A stretch of DNA of 64,000 nucleotides, taken from positions 1 to 64,000 of the forward strand of contig JBILLS010000004.1 in the NCBI GenBank assembly GCA_044375955.1. The letters run 5' to 3'. The notes under the pieces were generated by a model that worked only from the letters and a program-made list of their open reading frames with translations, made no database searches and was not told where the DNA came from. The position numbers and the translations under genes were made by a program. Shown here piece by piece: positions 19,548 to 28,852 of this stretch. Positions within the stretch are counted from its first letter, which is position 1. The number at the start of each line of letters is the position of its first letter. This stretch comes from VGCC01 sp044375955. Its GTDB lineage: Bacteria; Actinomycetota; Actinomycetes; S36-B12.

Positions 19548-19793
19548 GTGGAGACGAGCGACGCGATCGATGTGGCGACGACTGTCGATGCCAAGGGGCA
19601 GTCGTGCCCGATGCCGATCCTGATGGCCGCCAAGGCCGCCAAGGAGCTGCAGCCCGGTCAAGTGATGCTCATCGAGGCCACCGACAACGGCTCCCGGTCC
19701 GATGTCCCGGCGTGGGTCGCGCAGACCGGTAACGAACTCGTGGACTCGCAGGAGGATGACTCCATCCTGCGGTTCTGGGTCCGCAAGAACTGA
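19548..19793 (+). CDS. tusA: TusA-family sulfurtransferase
   Basis: 81 aa, start GTG. The motif KGQSCPMPILMAAKAAKEL has the CPxP active-site Cys (near residue 20) and the following helix; GQVMLIEATDNGSRSDVPAW is the central strand and loop. It receives and passes persulfide sulfur. It is paired with the DsrE-like gene, a combination common in sulfur trafficking. Target pathway (tRNA thiolation, cofactor, or thiosulfate use) is not shown. Confidence 0.9.
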   Translation: METSDAIDVATTVDAKGQSCPMPILMAAKAAKELQPGQVMLIEATDNGSRSDVPAWVAQTGNELVDSQEDDSILRFWVRKN

Positions 19794-19830
19794 GGTTCCA
19801 GCCCCCGGGTGCTCTGGCATCCTTGCCGCC

Positions 19831-21738
19831 GTGCCCGAGCCAGTGGTGTGGCAGCCCGACGAGGAGTCCGGTCGCGCCATGCGCGCCCTGGCCGACCGAC
19901 TCGGAGTCGCGAATTCCCTCGAGGCACATCGGCTCTCGGTGTCCGATCCAGGAATGTTCTGGTCCGTCGCATGGGACGACCTCGGCATCGTGGGTGATCG
20001 CGGGGAACGGGCCTGGGTGCCCGGGGGCTTCGATTCCCGATTCTTCCCCGACGCGCGCCTCAATGTCGTCGAGACCTTGCTCGCCGGTGACGGGTCGGAT
20101 GTGGTCCTCGTCGGCGTCGACGAGGGGAACGCCGCACGCCCGCTCACCCGAGATGATGTGCGCGCGGCCGTCGGTGCTGCTGCGGCGGCGATGCGCGCCG
20201 CCGGTGTGGTGGCAGGTGATCGCGTCGCCGCGTGGGCACCCACCATCCCCGAAGTCGCGATCTTTGCACTTGCCGCACTGAGTATCGGCGCGGTCGTATG
20301 CACGACCCCGACGGACATGGCCCCGGATGCGGTGCTGGACCGCCTCACTCAGGTCGACCCGGTCCTCCTACTCGTCAGTTCACAGCACACGTACGGCGGT
20401 CGGGTTTTCGATGATGCCCCATCCGCCCAGGCCATCGCTCACGGCGTGGCGTCGGTACGCGAGGTGATCGAGCTCGATGGGTGGAATGACTGGGTTGCTC
20501 CGTATCTGGGTGCACCACTGGATCCCGTCCCTCTGGCATTCGACCATCCGGGATTCATTCTGTTCACGAGTGGAACAACGGGAAAACCGAAGTGCATCGT
20601 GCACTCGGCTGCGGGAGTTCTCCTGAAGGTCCTCAGCGAGCAGGTCTACCACCTGGATATCCGCGCCGGAGATCGCATCACCTTCTATACGACCACCGGG
20701 TGGATGATGTGGAACTGGCTGCTGATGGCCCTGGGTGCCCGGGCAACCGTCGTGATGATCGATGGCAGTCCCGTCTGGCCCCGCGCAACGCGCCTCATCG
20801 ACATCGCAGCGCAACACCAGCTGACCTTCCTCGGTGTCTCGGCGAAGTATCTCGACCTGCTGCGCTCCGAAACACCTCTCGACGTCGACGTGCCAACGCT
20901 GCGCACCCTAGGTTCAACCGGCTCACCGCTTGCCCCTGAGTCCTTCGACTTCGTGCGTCGGACATTCGGTCCACACGTGCACCTGGTGTCGATGTCCGGT
21001 GGAACGGATATCTGCGGGTGCTTCGTTCTCGGGGATCCGACGCGGCCGCTGCATCGGGGCGAGATACAAGGACCGGCCTTGGGAATGGATGTCGACGTCG
21101 TCGATGAGTCGGGGGCGCCCGCAGATGTCGGGGAGACGGGCGAACTAATCTGTCGCAACCCCTTCCCCTCCGTACCCCTCGGTTTCTGGGGTGATGATGG
21201 TGCGCGGTTCCATGACGCCTATTTCGCGCGTATCCCCGGAGTGTGGACACACGGTGACTTCATCACGCGCACGGCGTCGGGTGGATTCGTGATCCATGGC
21301 CGATCGGATGCCACATTGAACGCGGGCGGAATCCGGATGGGGACCGCGGAGTTCTACCCGGTGGTCAACGACCTTCCCTGGGTCGCGGATTGCGTCGTCG
21401 TCGGGGTGAAGCAGGGCCTGGATGAGGTTGTCGCCCTCTTCGTCGTCCCCCGTGAGGGTGCCGAATTCACGGCAGAACGGGCCGACGAGATTCGAACAGC
21501 CCTTCGGGAGCGGCGCAGCCCACGCCATGTCCCGGCGATCATCGAGGTGGTCCCTGATGTTCCCCGGACGCGGTCGGGCAAACTCGCCGAGTTGGCCGTC
21601 GCCGATGCGGTAAACGGACGTCCCGTTCGCGACCTCACCGGGGTGGCTAATCCGGAGTCCCTCGAGGCCTTCGCGCGCTGGGCGCGAAGCAGGCCGAGTG
21701 GCACGGAAGGACGCGTGAAAGTGGGTGATTCTGGGTGA
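19831..21738 (+). CDS. Acetoacetyl-CoA synthetase
   Basis: 635 aa from GTG 19831. The N-terminus VWQPDEESGRAMRALADRLG and FWSVAWDDLGI are typical of acetoacetate-CoA ligase. The ANL motifs are ILFTSGTTGKPKCIVHSAAG (A3, ATP), TTTGWMMWNWLL (A4/A5 region), and GRSDATLNAGGIRMGTAEFY (A8). The late Lys region RTRSGKLAELA is present (A10). It makes acetoacetyl-CoA from acetoacetate, ATP and CoA. Its TGA overlaps the GTG of iolC by 4 nt, so it is co-translated with the inositol genes, which is unusual. Up to residue 43 of the open frame before the GTG is not conserved. Confidence 0.9.
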   Translation: MPEPVVWQPDEESGRAMRALADRLGVANSLEAHRLSVSDPGMFWSVAWDDLGIVGDRGERAWVPGGFDSRFFPDARLNVVETLLAGDGSDVVLVGVDEGNAARPLTRDDVRAAVGAAAAAMRAAGVVAGDRVAAWAPTIPEVAIFALAALSIGAVVCTTPTDMAPDAVLDRLTQVDPVLLLVSSQHTYGGRVFDDAPSAQAIAHGVASVREVIELDGWNDWVAPYLGAPLDPVPLAFDHPGFILFTSGTTGKPKCIVHSAAGVLLKVLSEQVYHLDIRAGDRITFYTTTGWMMWNWLLMALGARATVVMIDGSPVWPRATRLIDIAAQHQLTFLGVSAKYLDLLRSETPLDVDVPTLRTLGSTGSPLAPESFDFVRRTFGPHVHLVSMSGGTDICGCFVLGDPTRPLHRGEIQGPALGMDVDVVDESGAPADVGETGELICRNPFPSVPLGFWGDDGARFHDAYFARIPGVWTHGDFITRTASGGFVIHGRSDATLNAGGIRMGTAEFYPVVNDLPWVADCVVVGVKQGLDEVVALFVVPREGAEFTAERADEIRTALRERRSPRHVPAIIEVVPDVPRTRSGKLAELAVADAVNGRPVRDLTGVANPESLEAFARWARSRPSGTEGRVKVGDSG

Positions 21739-22688
21739 GCGAGCGATTCGACGTCGTCACTGTCGGGCGCGTGAGTGTGGACCTGTATGCCCAGGAGGTG
21801 GGCGCGTCCTTCGCTGACCCGCAGACATTCGCCAAGTCCGTGGGTGGGAGTCCCACCAATGTGGCCGTGGCCGCGGCGCGGTACGGGCATTCATCCGTGG
21901 TGCTCACCGGAGTGGGTGACGACGCCCTGGGGGAGTACGTCTGTACTCGGCTTGGACAGTGGGGTGTCACGACCGACTACATCGAACGCGTGTCCGGTGT
22001 GCGCACGCCCGTGGTACTCGCCGCACTGGACCCTCCGGAGGATCCGACGATCATGTTCTATCGCGGTGAGGCCGCCCCGGATACCCGCATCGCGCGCACG
22101 GTGGAGCGCGATGCCATCGTGCGCGACGCTCGCGTGTTCTGGATGAGCCAGGGTGCATTGGCGCAGGGGGAGACAGCGCGCAGCAGCCTGGCGTGGCTGC
22201 AGCAGCGAGCCCGTGCAGAGTTCACGATCCTCGACCTCGACTACCGACCCACCATGTGGCCGGACATCGAGACCGCACGCGTGGCCGCACAGCAGGCAAT
22301 CGCCTGTTCATCCGTCGTAGTCGGAAATCGCGACGAGTGCACGATGGCCCTCGGTGTGTCCGAACCAGATGCGGCCGCAGACGCACTTCTCACGGCAGGT
22401 GTATCGCTAGCCATCGTGAAGATGGGCGGCGGTGGAGTGCTGCTTGCCACCGATACCGAGCGGGTGCGCATCGCCCCGGTGCCCATCTCCGTCCTCTGCG
22501 GTCTCGGCGCGGGAGATGCATTCGGCGGCGCACTTGCACATGCCCTTCTCGCCGGGTGGGACCTACGTGAGATCGGTGAATTCGCCAACGCCGCGGGCGC
22601 CTATGTTGCAACGAAACTCACCTGCGCGGATGCCATGCCGACCGCAGATCAGGTTGAGGCTCTTCGAACCCAGGGAAGGATCGTCTGA
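21735..22688 (+). CDS. iolC: 5-dehydro-2-deoxygluconokinase IolC
   Basis: 317 aa, GTG start overlapping the previous stop. PfkB/ribokinase family: VTVGRVSVDLYAQEVG and VGGSPTNVAVAAARYG at the N-terminus (sugar site), LDLDYRPTMW (typical of IolC), and CGLGAGDAFGGALAHALL with the catalytic Asp (anion hole GAGD). It phosphorylates 5-dehydro-2-deoxy-D-gluconate in myo-inositol catabolism. First gene of iolC, aldolase, iolB, iolG. Confidence 0.92.
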   Translation: MSERFDVVTVGRVSVDLYAQEVGASFADPQTFAKSVGGSPTNVAVAAARYGHSSVVLTGVGDDALGEYVCTRLGQWGVTTDYIERVSGVRTPVVLAALDPPEDPTIMFYRGEAAPDTRIARTVERDAIVRDARVFWMSQGALAQGETARSSLAWLQQRARAEFTILDLDYRPTMWPDIETARVAAQQAIACSSVVVGNRDECTMALGVSEPDAAADALLTAGVSLAIVKMGGGGVLLATDTERVRIAPVPISVLCGLGAGDAFGGALAHALLAGWDLREIGEFANAAGAYVATKLTCADAMPTADQVEALRTQGRIV

Positions 22689-23569
22689 TGGACCGTCAGA
22701 GCTATGCCGGCCTCCTCGAGGCGCGCCTGCGCGACCCCGAGTCCCTTCGCCGCGCTCTGCGCGAACGGCGACGCCGCGATCTCCTGGGCGACGACGGGAA
22801 TCTGCTGATCGTGGCCGCGGACCACACCGCGCGCGGCATGCTCGCGGTGGGCTCCGATCCCCTCGCCGTTGCCGACAGATTCACCCTGCTCAGCAACCTC
22901 GTCGCCGCCCTCGCGCTCCCGCAGGTGGACGGGGTACTCGCCAGCGCCGATCTGCTGGAGGAACTCGCACTCCTCGGCGCCCTCGACGGGAAACTCGCAC
23001 TCGGCACGATGAATCGTGGCGGCATCATCGGTGCACGGTGGGAACTCGATGATCGCCTCACCGCGTATGACTCCGATCACGTCGAGGAATTCGGTCTCGA
23101 CGGTGGCAAGGTCCTGCTCCGAATCGAAGCGACGGACCCGGGGGTCGCCCGCACGCTCGAGATGGTCGCCGCGATCACGACCGAGCTCTCGGATCGGCGG
23201 ATCATGTGCCTCATCGAGCCGTTGCCGTATCTCAAGGATGAGGCCGGTCGGGCGCGGCTGGACACCTCGGTCGAGGAACTTGTGCGCGTGGTCGCCATCG
23301 CCTCGGGTCTGGGTTCCTCATCGGCGTACACATGGCTGAAGATCCCGGCGGTCGATCGCATGGCCGAGGTGGCCGGTGCTACGACCATGCCGATCCTCAT
23401 GCTCGGCGGTGACCCCGGGGACCGCGCTGAGGCGGTCTTCGCTCTCTGGCGGGCCGCGATGGCGCAGCCCAACGTGCGGGGACTCGTCGCAGGTCGTGCT
23501 TTGCTGTACCCCTCCCACGGCGATGTGGTGCATGCCGTCACCGCAGCCGCTTCCATCGTCCACGGCTGA
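22688..23569 (+). CDS. Cgl0159-type aldolase of the inositol cluster
   Basis: 293 aa, ATG sharing one base with the iolC stop. Predicted TIM barrel: NLLIVAADHTARGMLAVG, DGVLASADLLEELALLG, IMCLIEPLPYL, and AYTWLKIPAVDRM with a Lys that could form the Schiff base. It matches the Cgl0159 family found in actinobacterial iol clusters, probably acting as the aldolase (IolJ role) that splits 2-deoxy-5-keto-gluconate 6-phosphate. The role is from context. Confidence 0.8.
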   Translation: MDRQSYAGLLEARLRDPESLRRALRERRRRDLLGDDGNLLIVAADHTARGMLAVGSDPLAVADRFTLLSNLVAALALPQVDGVLASADLLEELALLGALDGKLALGTMNRGGIIGARWELDDRLTAYDSDHVEEFGLDGGKVLLRIEATDPGVARTLEMVAAITTELSDRRIMCLIEPLPYLKDEAGRARLDTSVEELVRVVAIASGLGSSSAYTWLKIPAVDRMAEVAGATTMPILMLGGDPGDRAEAVFALWRAAMAQPNVRGLVAGRALLYPSHGDVVHAVTAAASIVHG

Positions 23570-23576
23570 GGCGGAG

Positions 23577-24464
23577 ATGACCTGGTTCCTCCCTGCGGGT
23601 AGCGCATCGACCGCGGACTCGCTCGTCGACGTCACGCCGGAGCGCGCCGGATGGCCCTACAGCGGGATGCGGATCGTGGAACTGGCGCGCGGCCCCGTCT
23701 CAGTCTCACTCGCCCGCGATGAGGCGGTGATCGTGCCGCTGTCCGCCGAGAACGTGACCGTCACGATCGATGGCGTCACGTACACGCTCAACGGCCGCAT
23801 CGGAGTCTTCGATGCAGTGAGTGACTGGATCTACGCACCCGTTGGAAGCGACGTCCAGATCAGCGGCAGCGGAGGAGAGGTTGCGATCTGCACCGCGCGC
23901 GCCAGCCAGGTGTTCCCGGTTGCGTATGTGCCCGCGACGGACGTGCCCGTGGAGGTACGTGGTGCCGGGCGCGCCACTCGCCAGGTGACCAACATCGCAA
24001 CTCCCGACTCCTTCCAAGGCGCACACAAGATCAACGTGTGCGAGGTGATCACCCCGGGAGGGAACCTGTCCTCGTGGCCGCCGCATCGACACGACGGAAT
24101 CGGTGACTGCACAACGATGAACGAGGAGATCTACTACTTCCGCATGGGACGCGGGGACTCACCACATGGGGATCCACTCGGGCAGGGGCTCATGCACGTG
24201 TACACCGTGGATGGTCGTGTCGATGAGACGTTGACTGTGCGCGATGGCGACATCTACCTGCTCCCCGAGGGGTACCACGGACCCACCGTGGCACCGCCGG
24301 AATACCCGATGTACTTCCTCAATGTCCTCGCGGGACCGGCCGAGGAGCGCACCATGGCGTTCTGCGATGACCCGGACCACCACTGGATCCGCGCATCGTG
24401 GGCCGACCAGGAACAGGACCCACGTCTGCCGATGACCTCGGCCATCTCGAGGACCCGCGCGTGA
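23577..24464 (+). CDS. iolB: 5-deoxy-glucuronate isomerase IolB
   Basis: 295 aa from ATG 23577. Cupin with two halves; the metal site lies in SSWPPHRHDG and NEEIYYFRM, and LLPEGYHGPTVAPP carries the later His. It isomerises 5-deoxy-D-glucuronate to 5-dehydro-2-deoxygluconate, the substrate of IolC. Its stop overlaps the iolG start by 4 nt (GTGA). Confidence 0.92.
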   Translation: MTWFLPAGSASTADSLVDVTPERAGWPYSGMRIVELARGPVSVSLARDEAVIVPLSAENVTVTIDGVTYTLNGRIGVFDAVSDWIYAPVGSDVQISGSGGEVAICTARASQVFPVAYVPATDVPVEVRGAGRATRQVTNIATPDSFQGAHKINVCEVITPGGNLSSWPPHRHDGIGDCTTMNEEIYYFRMGRGDSPHGDPLGQGLMHVYTVDGRVDETLTVRDGDIYLLPEGYHGPTVAPPEYPMYFLNVLAGPAEERTMAFCDDPDHHWIRASWADQEQDPRLPMTSAISRTRA

Positions 24465-25465
24465 CGGACGTGCGCGTCGGCGTGATCGGTGCCGGGCGCA
24501 TCGGCTCACTGCACGCACGCATCGTGGCCGAGGACACCCCGGGTGCTGTGTTGGCAGCCGTCGCCGATGTGCATGCGCCCAGTGCGGAGAGTGTCGCGAG
24601 CCGGTTCCGCGTCCCCGCGATGAGCGTCGAGGACGTGATCGCCGACCCGGGGGTGGACGCGGTGGCGATCTGCACGAGTACGGACACGCACGTCGACCTC
24701 ATCGTGGCGGCAGCCGGGGCGGGGAAGGCCGTGTTCTGCGAGAAGCCGATCAGCCTGGACCTGCCAGCAGTGGATCGTGCACTGGCCGCGGTCGCAGAGG
24801 CCGGGGTTCCCTTCATGGTGGGTTTCAACCGTCGGTTCGATCCGGCTCATCGCTCGGTCCACGACGCCGTCGTCGACGGAGTGGTGGGACAGGTGCACGT
24901 GGCCCGCATCTCGAGCCGCGATCCGTCACCGCCCCCACTCGACTACATCAGGGTCAGCGGGGGGATCTTCGTCGACATGATGATCCACGACTTCGACATG
25001 GCCAGGTTCGTCGTGGGCTCACCCGTGGTGGAGGTCTACGCCAAGGGTGCGGTCCTGATCGATCCCGCGATCGGCGAGGCCGGTGACTTCGACACCGCAT
25101 CGGTGATGCTCACCCACGCGAACGGCGCTGTGACGATGATCGACAACAGTCGTCAGGCGGTCTACGGCTACGACCAGCGGGTGGAGGTGTTCGGCTCCCT
25201 CGGCATGGCTGCATCGGAGAATCCGGATGTCCACAGCGGGATCACCGTCACCCGCGAAGGATTGCGCGGCCAACTCATTCCGCACTTCTTCCTAGAGCGG
25301 TACGCGGAGTCCTATCGTCGGGAGTGGCGGGCGTTCATCGACTATGTGCGTGATGGCGGCCCCTCACCGGTTCCCGGCTCCGACGCCCGTGCACCGGTGG
25401 TTCTGGGACTGGCCGCCGGGGAATCGGCGCGCACGGGTCTGCCCGTGCGCGTCACGCAGGGCTGA
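24461..25465 (+). CDS. iolG: Inositol 2-dehydrogenase-like (Gfo/Idh/MocA)
   Basis: 334 aa from GTG 24461. Rossmann motif VGVIGAGRIGSLHARI; VFCEKPISLDL with the catalytic Lys region (EKP); VDMMIHDFDMARFVVG with the conserved Asp-x-x-x-His. It oxidises myo-inositol (or an isomer) to inosose with NAD, the first step. The cluster lacks iolE, iolD and iolA in this window, so they must be elsewhere. Confidence 0.88.
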   Translation: MTDVRVGVIGAGRIGSLHARIVAEDTPGAVLAAVADVHAPSAESVASRFRVPAMSVEDVIADPGVDAVAICTSTDTHVDLIVAAAGAGKAVFCEKPISLDLPAVDRALAAVAEAGVPFMVGFNRRFDPAHRSVHDAVVDGVVGQVHVARISSRDPSPPPLDYIRVSGGIFVDMMIHDFDMARFVVGSPVVEVYAKGAVLIDPAIGEAGDFDTASVMLTHANGAVTMIDNSRQAVYGYDQRVEVFGSLGMAASENPDVHSGITVTREGLRGQLIPHFFLERYAESYRREWRAFIDYVRDGGPSPVPGSDARAPVVLGLAAGESARTGLPVRVTQG

Positions 25466-26195
25466 CGATCCGACCCGGAGGCAGTCGGGTCTCCACGACT
25501 TCCTCCCCCACGCGCTCCACTCGGTAGGCCGCGGATCCTGTTGCGGGATCGGTGTCACGATCGCAGATCACCTCGACGGGAGTGGTGCCCTCGTAGAGGA
25601 TGCCGACGTAGTCGTCGGTGGCATAGGACGTGGGGAGCACACCATCGCCGACCAGTTGATGGAGGAGCGGGCGCCGCTGTTCCTCCGAGTCGTAGTGAAC
25701 CCCGTTGCCGAAGGGCAGCAGCGCGAGGGCGTTCGTCACCGGGCGCAGGACCGCGCCGAAGGAATCGGTGGGACCGCCGACATGCCAGCAGATGGAGCCC
25801 GCGCTCACCCCCGCCAGGATGGTTCCGGATTCCCATGCCTCGCGCATCGCCATGTCCACGCCGTGGAGGCGCCAGAGGGCGAGCAGGTTCGCGACACTGC
25901 CCCCACCCACCCAGATCAGGTCCGCACTCGGTAGTAACTCCGCGGGATTGCGATTGGGTTGCGTGAACAGTGCCAGGTGATCCACGTCGCATGAGCTGCC
26001 GGCGAGCGCGGAGTACATCTGGGCGAGGTAGGTGGGGTCATCACCGGACGCGGTCATCACCAGGACGACGCGTGGACGTTCCTTGCCAGTGAGCTCGAGG
26101 GCCCGCAGGAACGTGCGCCCGGGCCGTTGCACACCCCAGAGTCCGGTTCCGACGAAGCCACCGCTGGTCGCCAGGATGCGAGGAGTCACGGGCAC
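25452..26195 (-). CDS. Peptidase E-like (S51) protease
   Basis: 247 aa. Class I glutaminase-like fold: IWVGGGSVANLLALW and the nucleophile elbow ILAGVSAGSICWHVGG with catalytic Ser. S51 members hydrolyse Asp-X dipeptides. No signal peptide. Its 3' end overlaps iolG by 14 bp, convergent. The ATG lies 87 bp from the decarboxylase GTG, divergent. Confidence 0.85.
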   Translation of the reverse strand: MPVTPRILATSGGFVGTGLWGVQRPGRTFLRALELTGKERPRVVLVMTASGDDPTYLAQMYSALAGSSCDVDHLALFTQPNRNPAELLPSADLIWVGGGSVANLLALWRLHGVDMAMREAWESGTILAGVSAGSICWHVGGPTDSFGAVLRPVTNALALLPFGNGVHYDSEEQRRPLLHQLVGDGVLPTSYATDDYVGILYEGTTPVEVICDRDTDPATGSAAYRVERVGEEVVETRLPPGRIVSPA

Positions 26196-26282
26196 GTTCT
26201 ACTGCACCGGTGTCACTGAGTTAGCATCGGGATGCGCCCGCTGGCAGGAAGGCTGTCGGCGCGCACTCCCCAGGGAATATCC

Positions 26283-27641
26283 GTGAGTCGTCCTACTCGC
26301 ATGCATGAATTCGATCCGCACCTCATGGGAACCGTGCTCGGCTATGTGACCGAGCGTCTTGCGTTGACCGAACCGCCCATCGACGGGCTCGGTGATCGGG
26401 AAGCCATGCGCACAGCGCTCCAGGGATTGATCGGTGACGATCCGCGCGATCCCCGCGAGGTGCTCGACGTCTACGTGGACCACCTCGCGGACACGATCAT
26501 GTCCGCCGACAGTCCCCGTTTTCTCGCCTTCATCCCGGCGGCCCCCACCGAGGCGGCGCTGCTCTTCGACATGGTCGTCTCGGCCGCGTCGCTGCAGGGG
26601 TGCTCGTGGCTCGAGGCGGCCGGTGCCGTGATGGCGGAGAACCAGGCCCTCGAAACGCTTGCGCGCATCGCCGGGATGCCGCCCACCGCAGGGGGTGTGT
26701 TCGTCTCCGGCGGCTCCGCGGGGAACCTCTCCGCCTTGGTGGTCGCCCGCGACACCGCGCGGCATCGGCGCGGTGAGCAGGACAACAGATTCCAGGTGAT
26801 CGTCAGTGACCAGTCGCACTCGTCCATCGCGAACGCATTGAACATCTGCTGGATGGAGCCGCTCGTCATCACCACGACGCAGGGCCGACTCACGCGCGGG
26901 GATCTGCATCGGCAACTCGAGGGACGGGACCTCTCGCGCGTCGCCGCCATCGTCGGTACCGCCGGCACCACCAATGCCGGGATCATCGACGATCTCGACG
27001 CGTGCGCCGATCTCGCTCAGGAGCACGGGTGGTGGTTCCACGTCGACGGCGCCTACGGCGGGGCCGGAATGCTCGATGATCGCGTCCGCGACCGCTACCG
27101 GGGAATCGAGCGGGCCGACAGTCTTGTGATGGACCCCCATAAGTGGTGGTTCGCTCCCTTCGACTCGGCCGCGTTGATCTATCGCGAGCCCCGTCTTGCT
27201 CGGGCCGTCCACACCCAGGACGCGTCCTACCTGGATGTGATCCACACCGATGACTCGGAGTTCAACCCCAGCGATCTCGCTTTCCACCTCACGCGCCGTG
27301 CCCGCGGCATGGCGTTGTGGTTCTCCCTGGCGGTCAATGGGCTCGACGCCTACCGTGACGCGGTCCGTGCGGCCAACGACATCGCCCGCTACGCGGCGGA
27401 CCGCATTCGCGAGACCCCGGGTCTGGAATTGCTCCGTGAACCCGACCTGTCGGTCGTGCTCTTCCGAGTGGAGGGTTGGTCCCCGGCCGACTACGACGCC
27501 TGGGGTGACCGTCTCCTGCGCGAGCAGATCGCCTTCGTCACCCCGAGCAAGTGGCGCGATGAGACCGTGGCGCGATTGGCCTTTCTGCACCCGGCCACGT
27601 CCACCGACGTGGTCGACGAGGTCCTAGCGACGCTGCAGTAG
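26283..27641 (+). CDS. Group II PLP-dependent decarboxylase
   Basis: 452 aa from GTG 26283; a TAGCAT -10-like box (26222-26227) argues against the earlier ATG 26232. Pyridoxal phosphate Lys is in VMDPHKWWFAPF; HVDGAYGGAGM carries the conserved Asp-Ala; FVSGGSAGNLSAL binds phosphate. Related enzymes decarboxylate aromatic L-amino acids or glutamate/aspartate; substrate cannot be set. It is flanked by a divergent peptidase and convergent BioY (18-bp overlap). Confidence 0.85.
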   Translation: MSRPTRMHEFDPHLMGTVLGYVTERLALTEPPIDGLGDREAMRTALQGLIGDDPRDPREVLDVYVDHLADTIMSADSPRFLAFIPAAPTEAALLFDMVVSAASLQGCSWLEAAGAVMAENQALETLARIAGMPPTAGGVFVSGGSAGNLSALVVARDTARHRRGEQDNRFQVIVSDQSHSSIANALNICWMEPLVITTTQGRLTRGDLHRQLEGRDLSRVAAIVGTAGTTNAGIIDDLDACADLAQEHGWWFHVDGAYGGAGMLDDRVRDRYRGIERADSLVMDPHKWWFAPFDSAALIYREPRLARAVHTQDASYLDVIHTDDSEFNPSDLAFHLTRRARGMALWFSLAVNGLDAYRDAVRAANDIARYAADRIRETPGLELLREPDLSVVLFRVEGWSPADYDAWGDRLLREQIAFVTPSKWRDETVARLAFLHPATSTDVVDEVLATLQ

Positions 27642-28196
27642 TCGCCAGACGCCGGGCAGGAGTCCCGCCGCCGCGGCGATCTTGATCGCGTCCCCGATGA
27701 GGAACGGCAGCACGCCCAGGCTGAAGGCCTCGATCCACGTGACGTCGATGGCGAACTTCAACCAGGTGACGCCGACCGCGTAGATCGCCAGGTTCCCGAC
27801 GACCATGAGCCCGGCGGTGCGCAGAACACTGTGGGTGGCGCCACGCTCCGCGAGGCGGCCGACGATGTAGGCGGCCAGGACGAACCCGAGGATGTAACCG
27901 AAGGAGGCGAGGGCGAACCCGGAGGCACCCTGGGAGAACCAGGGCACACCCGCGACTCCGGCCACCACGTACAGCAGCATCGACAGAACACCGCGCAGGG
28001 ATCCCAGGCTGGCACCCACGAGGAGGACCGCGAAGGTCTGCAGGGTCAGGGGGACGGGGGTGAAGGGCAGGGGGATCGCCACCTGGGCGCACAGTCCTAC
28101 GAAGGCAGCACCCCCCACGACGAGGGCGATCTGGGCCAGCCACGTGCGGGCTGCGAAGTCCGCGAGGACGCGGGGTGCCGGGGTGGCCAGTGCCAT
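27624..28196 (-). CDS. bioY: BioY biotin transporter, substrate-binding component
   Basis: 190 aa from ATG 28196 (GGAGG before it), not from 28259. Six membrane segments; PLPFTPVPLTLQTFAVLLVG is the BioY signature and GVAGVPWFSQGASGF the second motif. It imports biotin alone or with an ECF module; no bioM or bioN lies next to it, as in many BioY-only genomes. Biotin is the cofactor of the acyl-CoA carboxylase whose beta subunit is encoded nearby. Confidence 0.92.
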   Translation of the reverse strand: MALATPAPRVLADFAARTWLAQIALVVGGAAFVGLCAQVAIPLPFTPVPLTLQTFAVLLVGASLGSLRGVLSMLLYVVAGVAGVPWFSQGASGFALASFGYILGFVLAAYIVGRLAERGATHSVLRTAGLMVVGNLAIYAVGVTWLKFAIDVTWIEAFSLGVLPFLIGDAIKIAAAAGLLPGVWRLLQRR

Positions 28197-28315
28197 GGAA
28201 CCTCCAGGTCGGTGGTGTGCCGCACTGTAGCGAAGGGGCGCTCGGGTTATCCTGGCCATGCATGTGATCCGTCGGGAAGTCGCTGGGGAAGGCGTCCTTC
28301 ACGAAGGAGGGTCAC

Positions 28316-28852
28316 ATGACGGTCGTCGTGCATGCGCAGACCGCGGAGGGATCCGCGGCGGCTGCGCGCGGAGTGCTGTTCGTGCACTCGGTTCCCGGTG
28401 CGGTGTGCCCGCATATCGAATGGGCCCTGGCCAGGGTGTTCGCGGCCACGGTGACCATCGACTGGACACCGCAACCGATTGCGCCCGGGGCTATGCGTGC
28501 GGAGATCCTGTGGTCCGGGCCGACCGGAACCGGTGCCCGCATCGCGAGCACCCTGCTCGCCTTCACTCAGGCGCGCTACGAGGTGACGGAGGATCCGTCC
28601 GGCGAGCGTGAGGGTGAGCGTTTCGTCGCCACCCCGAGTCTGGGGCTCTTCCGCGCCACGATCGGTGTGCACGGTGACGTGATGGTGCACGAGGACCGCC
28701 TGCGCAGCGCGCTCGCGCACACATCGGCCACCGGTGAGTCACTCGCCGACGAAGTGCGGCGGTTGATCGGACAGCCCTGGGATGAGGAACTCGAACCCTT
28801 CCGGGTTGCGCACGCGGACTCGACCGTGCGGCTCCTTCACGAGGTGGTCTGA
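28316..28852 (+). CDS. DUF3145 family protein
   Basis: 178 aa, ATG after AGGAGGG. ARGVLFVHSVPGAVCPHIEW, FAATVTIDWTPQP, GTGARIASTLLAF and GQPWDEELEPFRVAH are the family blocks. DUF3145 is restricted to actinobacteria and usually lies beside the fatty acid genes, as here. Function unknown; no signal peptide. Its TGA abuts the accD stop. Confidence 0.88.
   Translation: MTVVVHAQTAEGSAAAARGVLFVHSVPGAVCPHIEWALARVFAATVTIDWTPQPIAPGAMRAEILWSGPTGTGARIASTLLAFTQARYEVTEDPSGEREGERFVATPSLGLFRATIGVHGDVMVHEDRLRSALAHTSATGESLADEVRRLIGQPWDEELEPFRVAHADSTVRLLHEVV

Noticed and set aside
26199..27590. 463-aa open frame on the minus strand
   Set aside because: Antisense shadow of the PLP decarboxylase.
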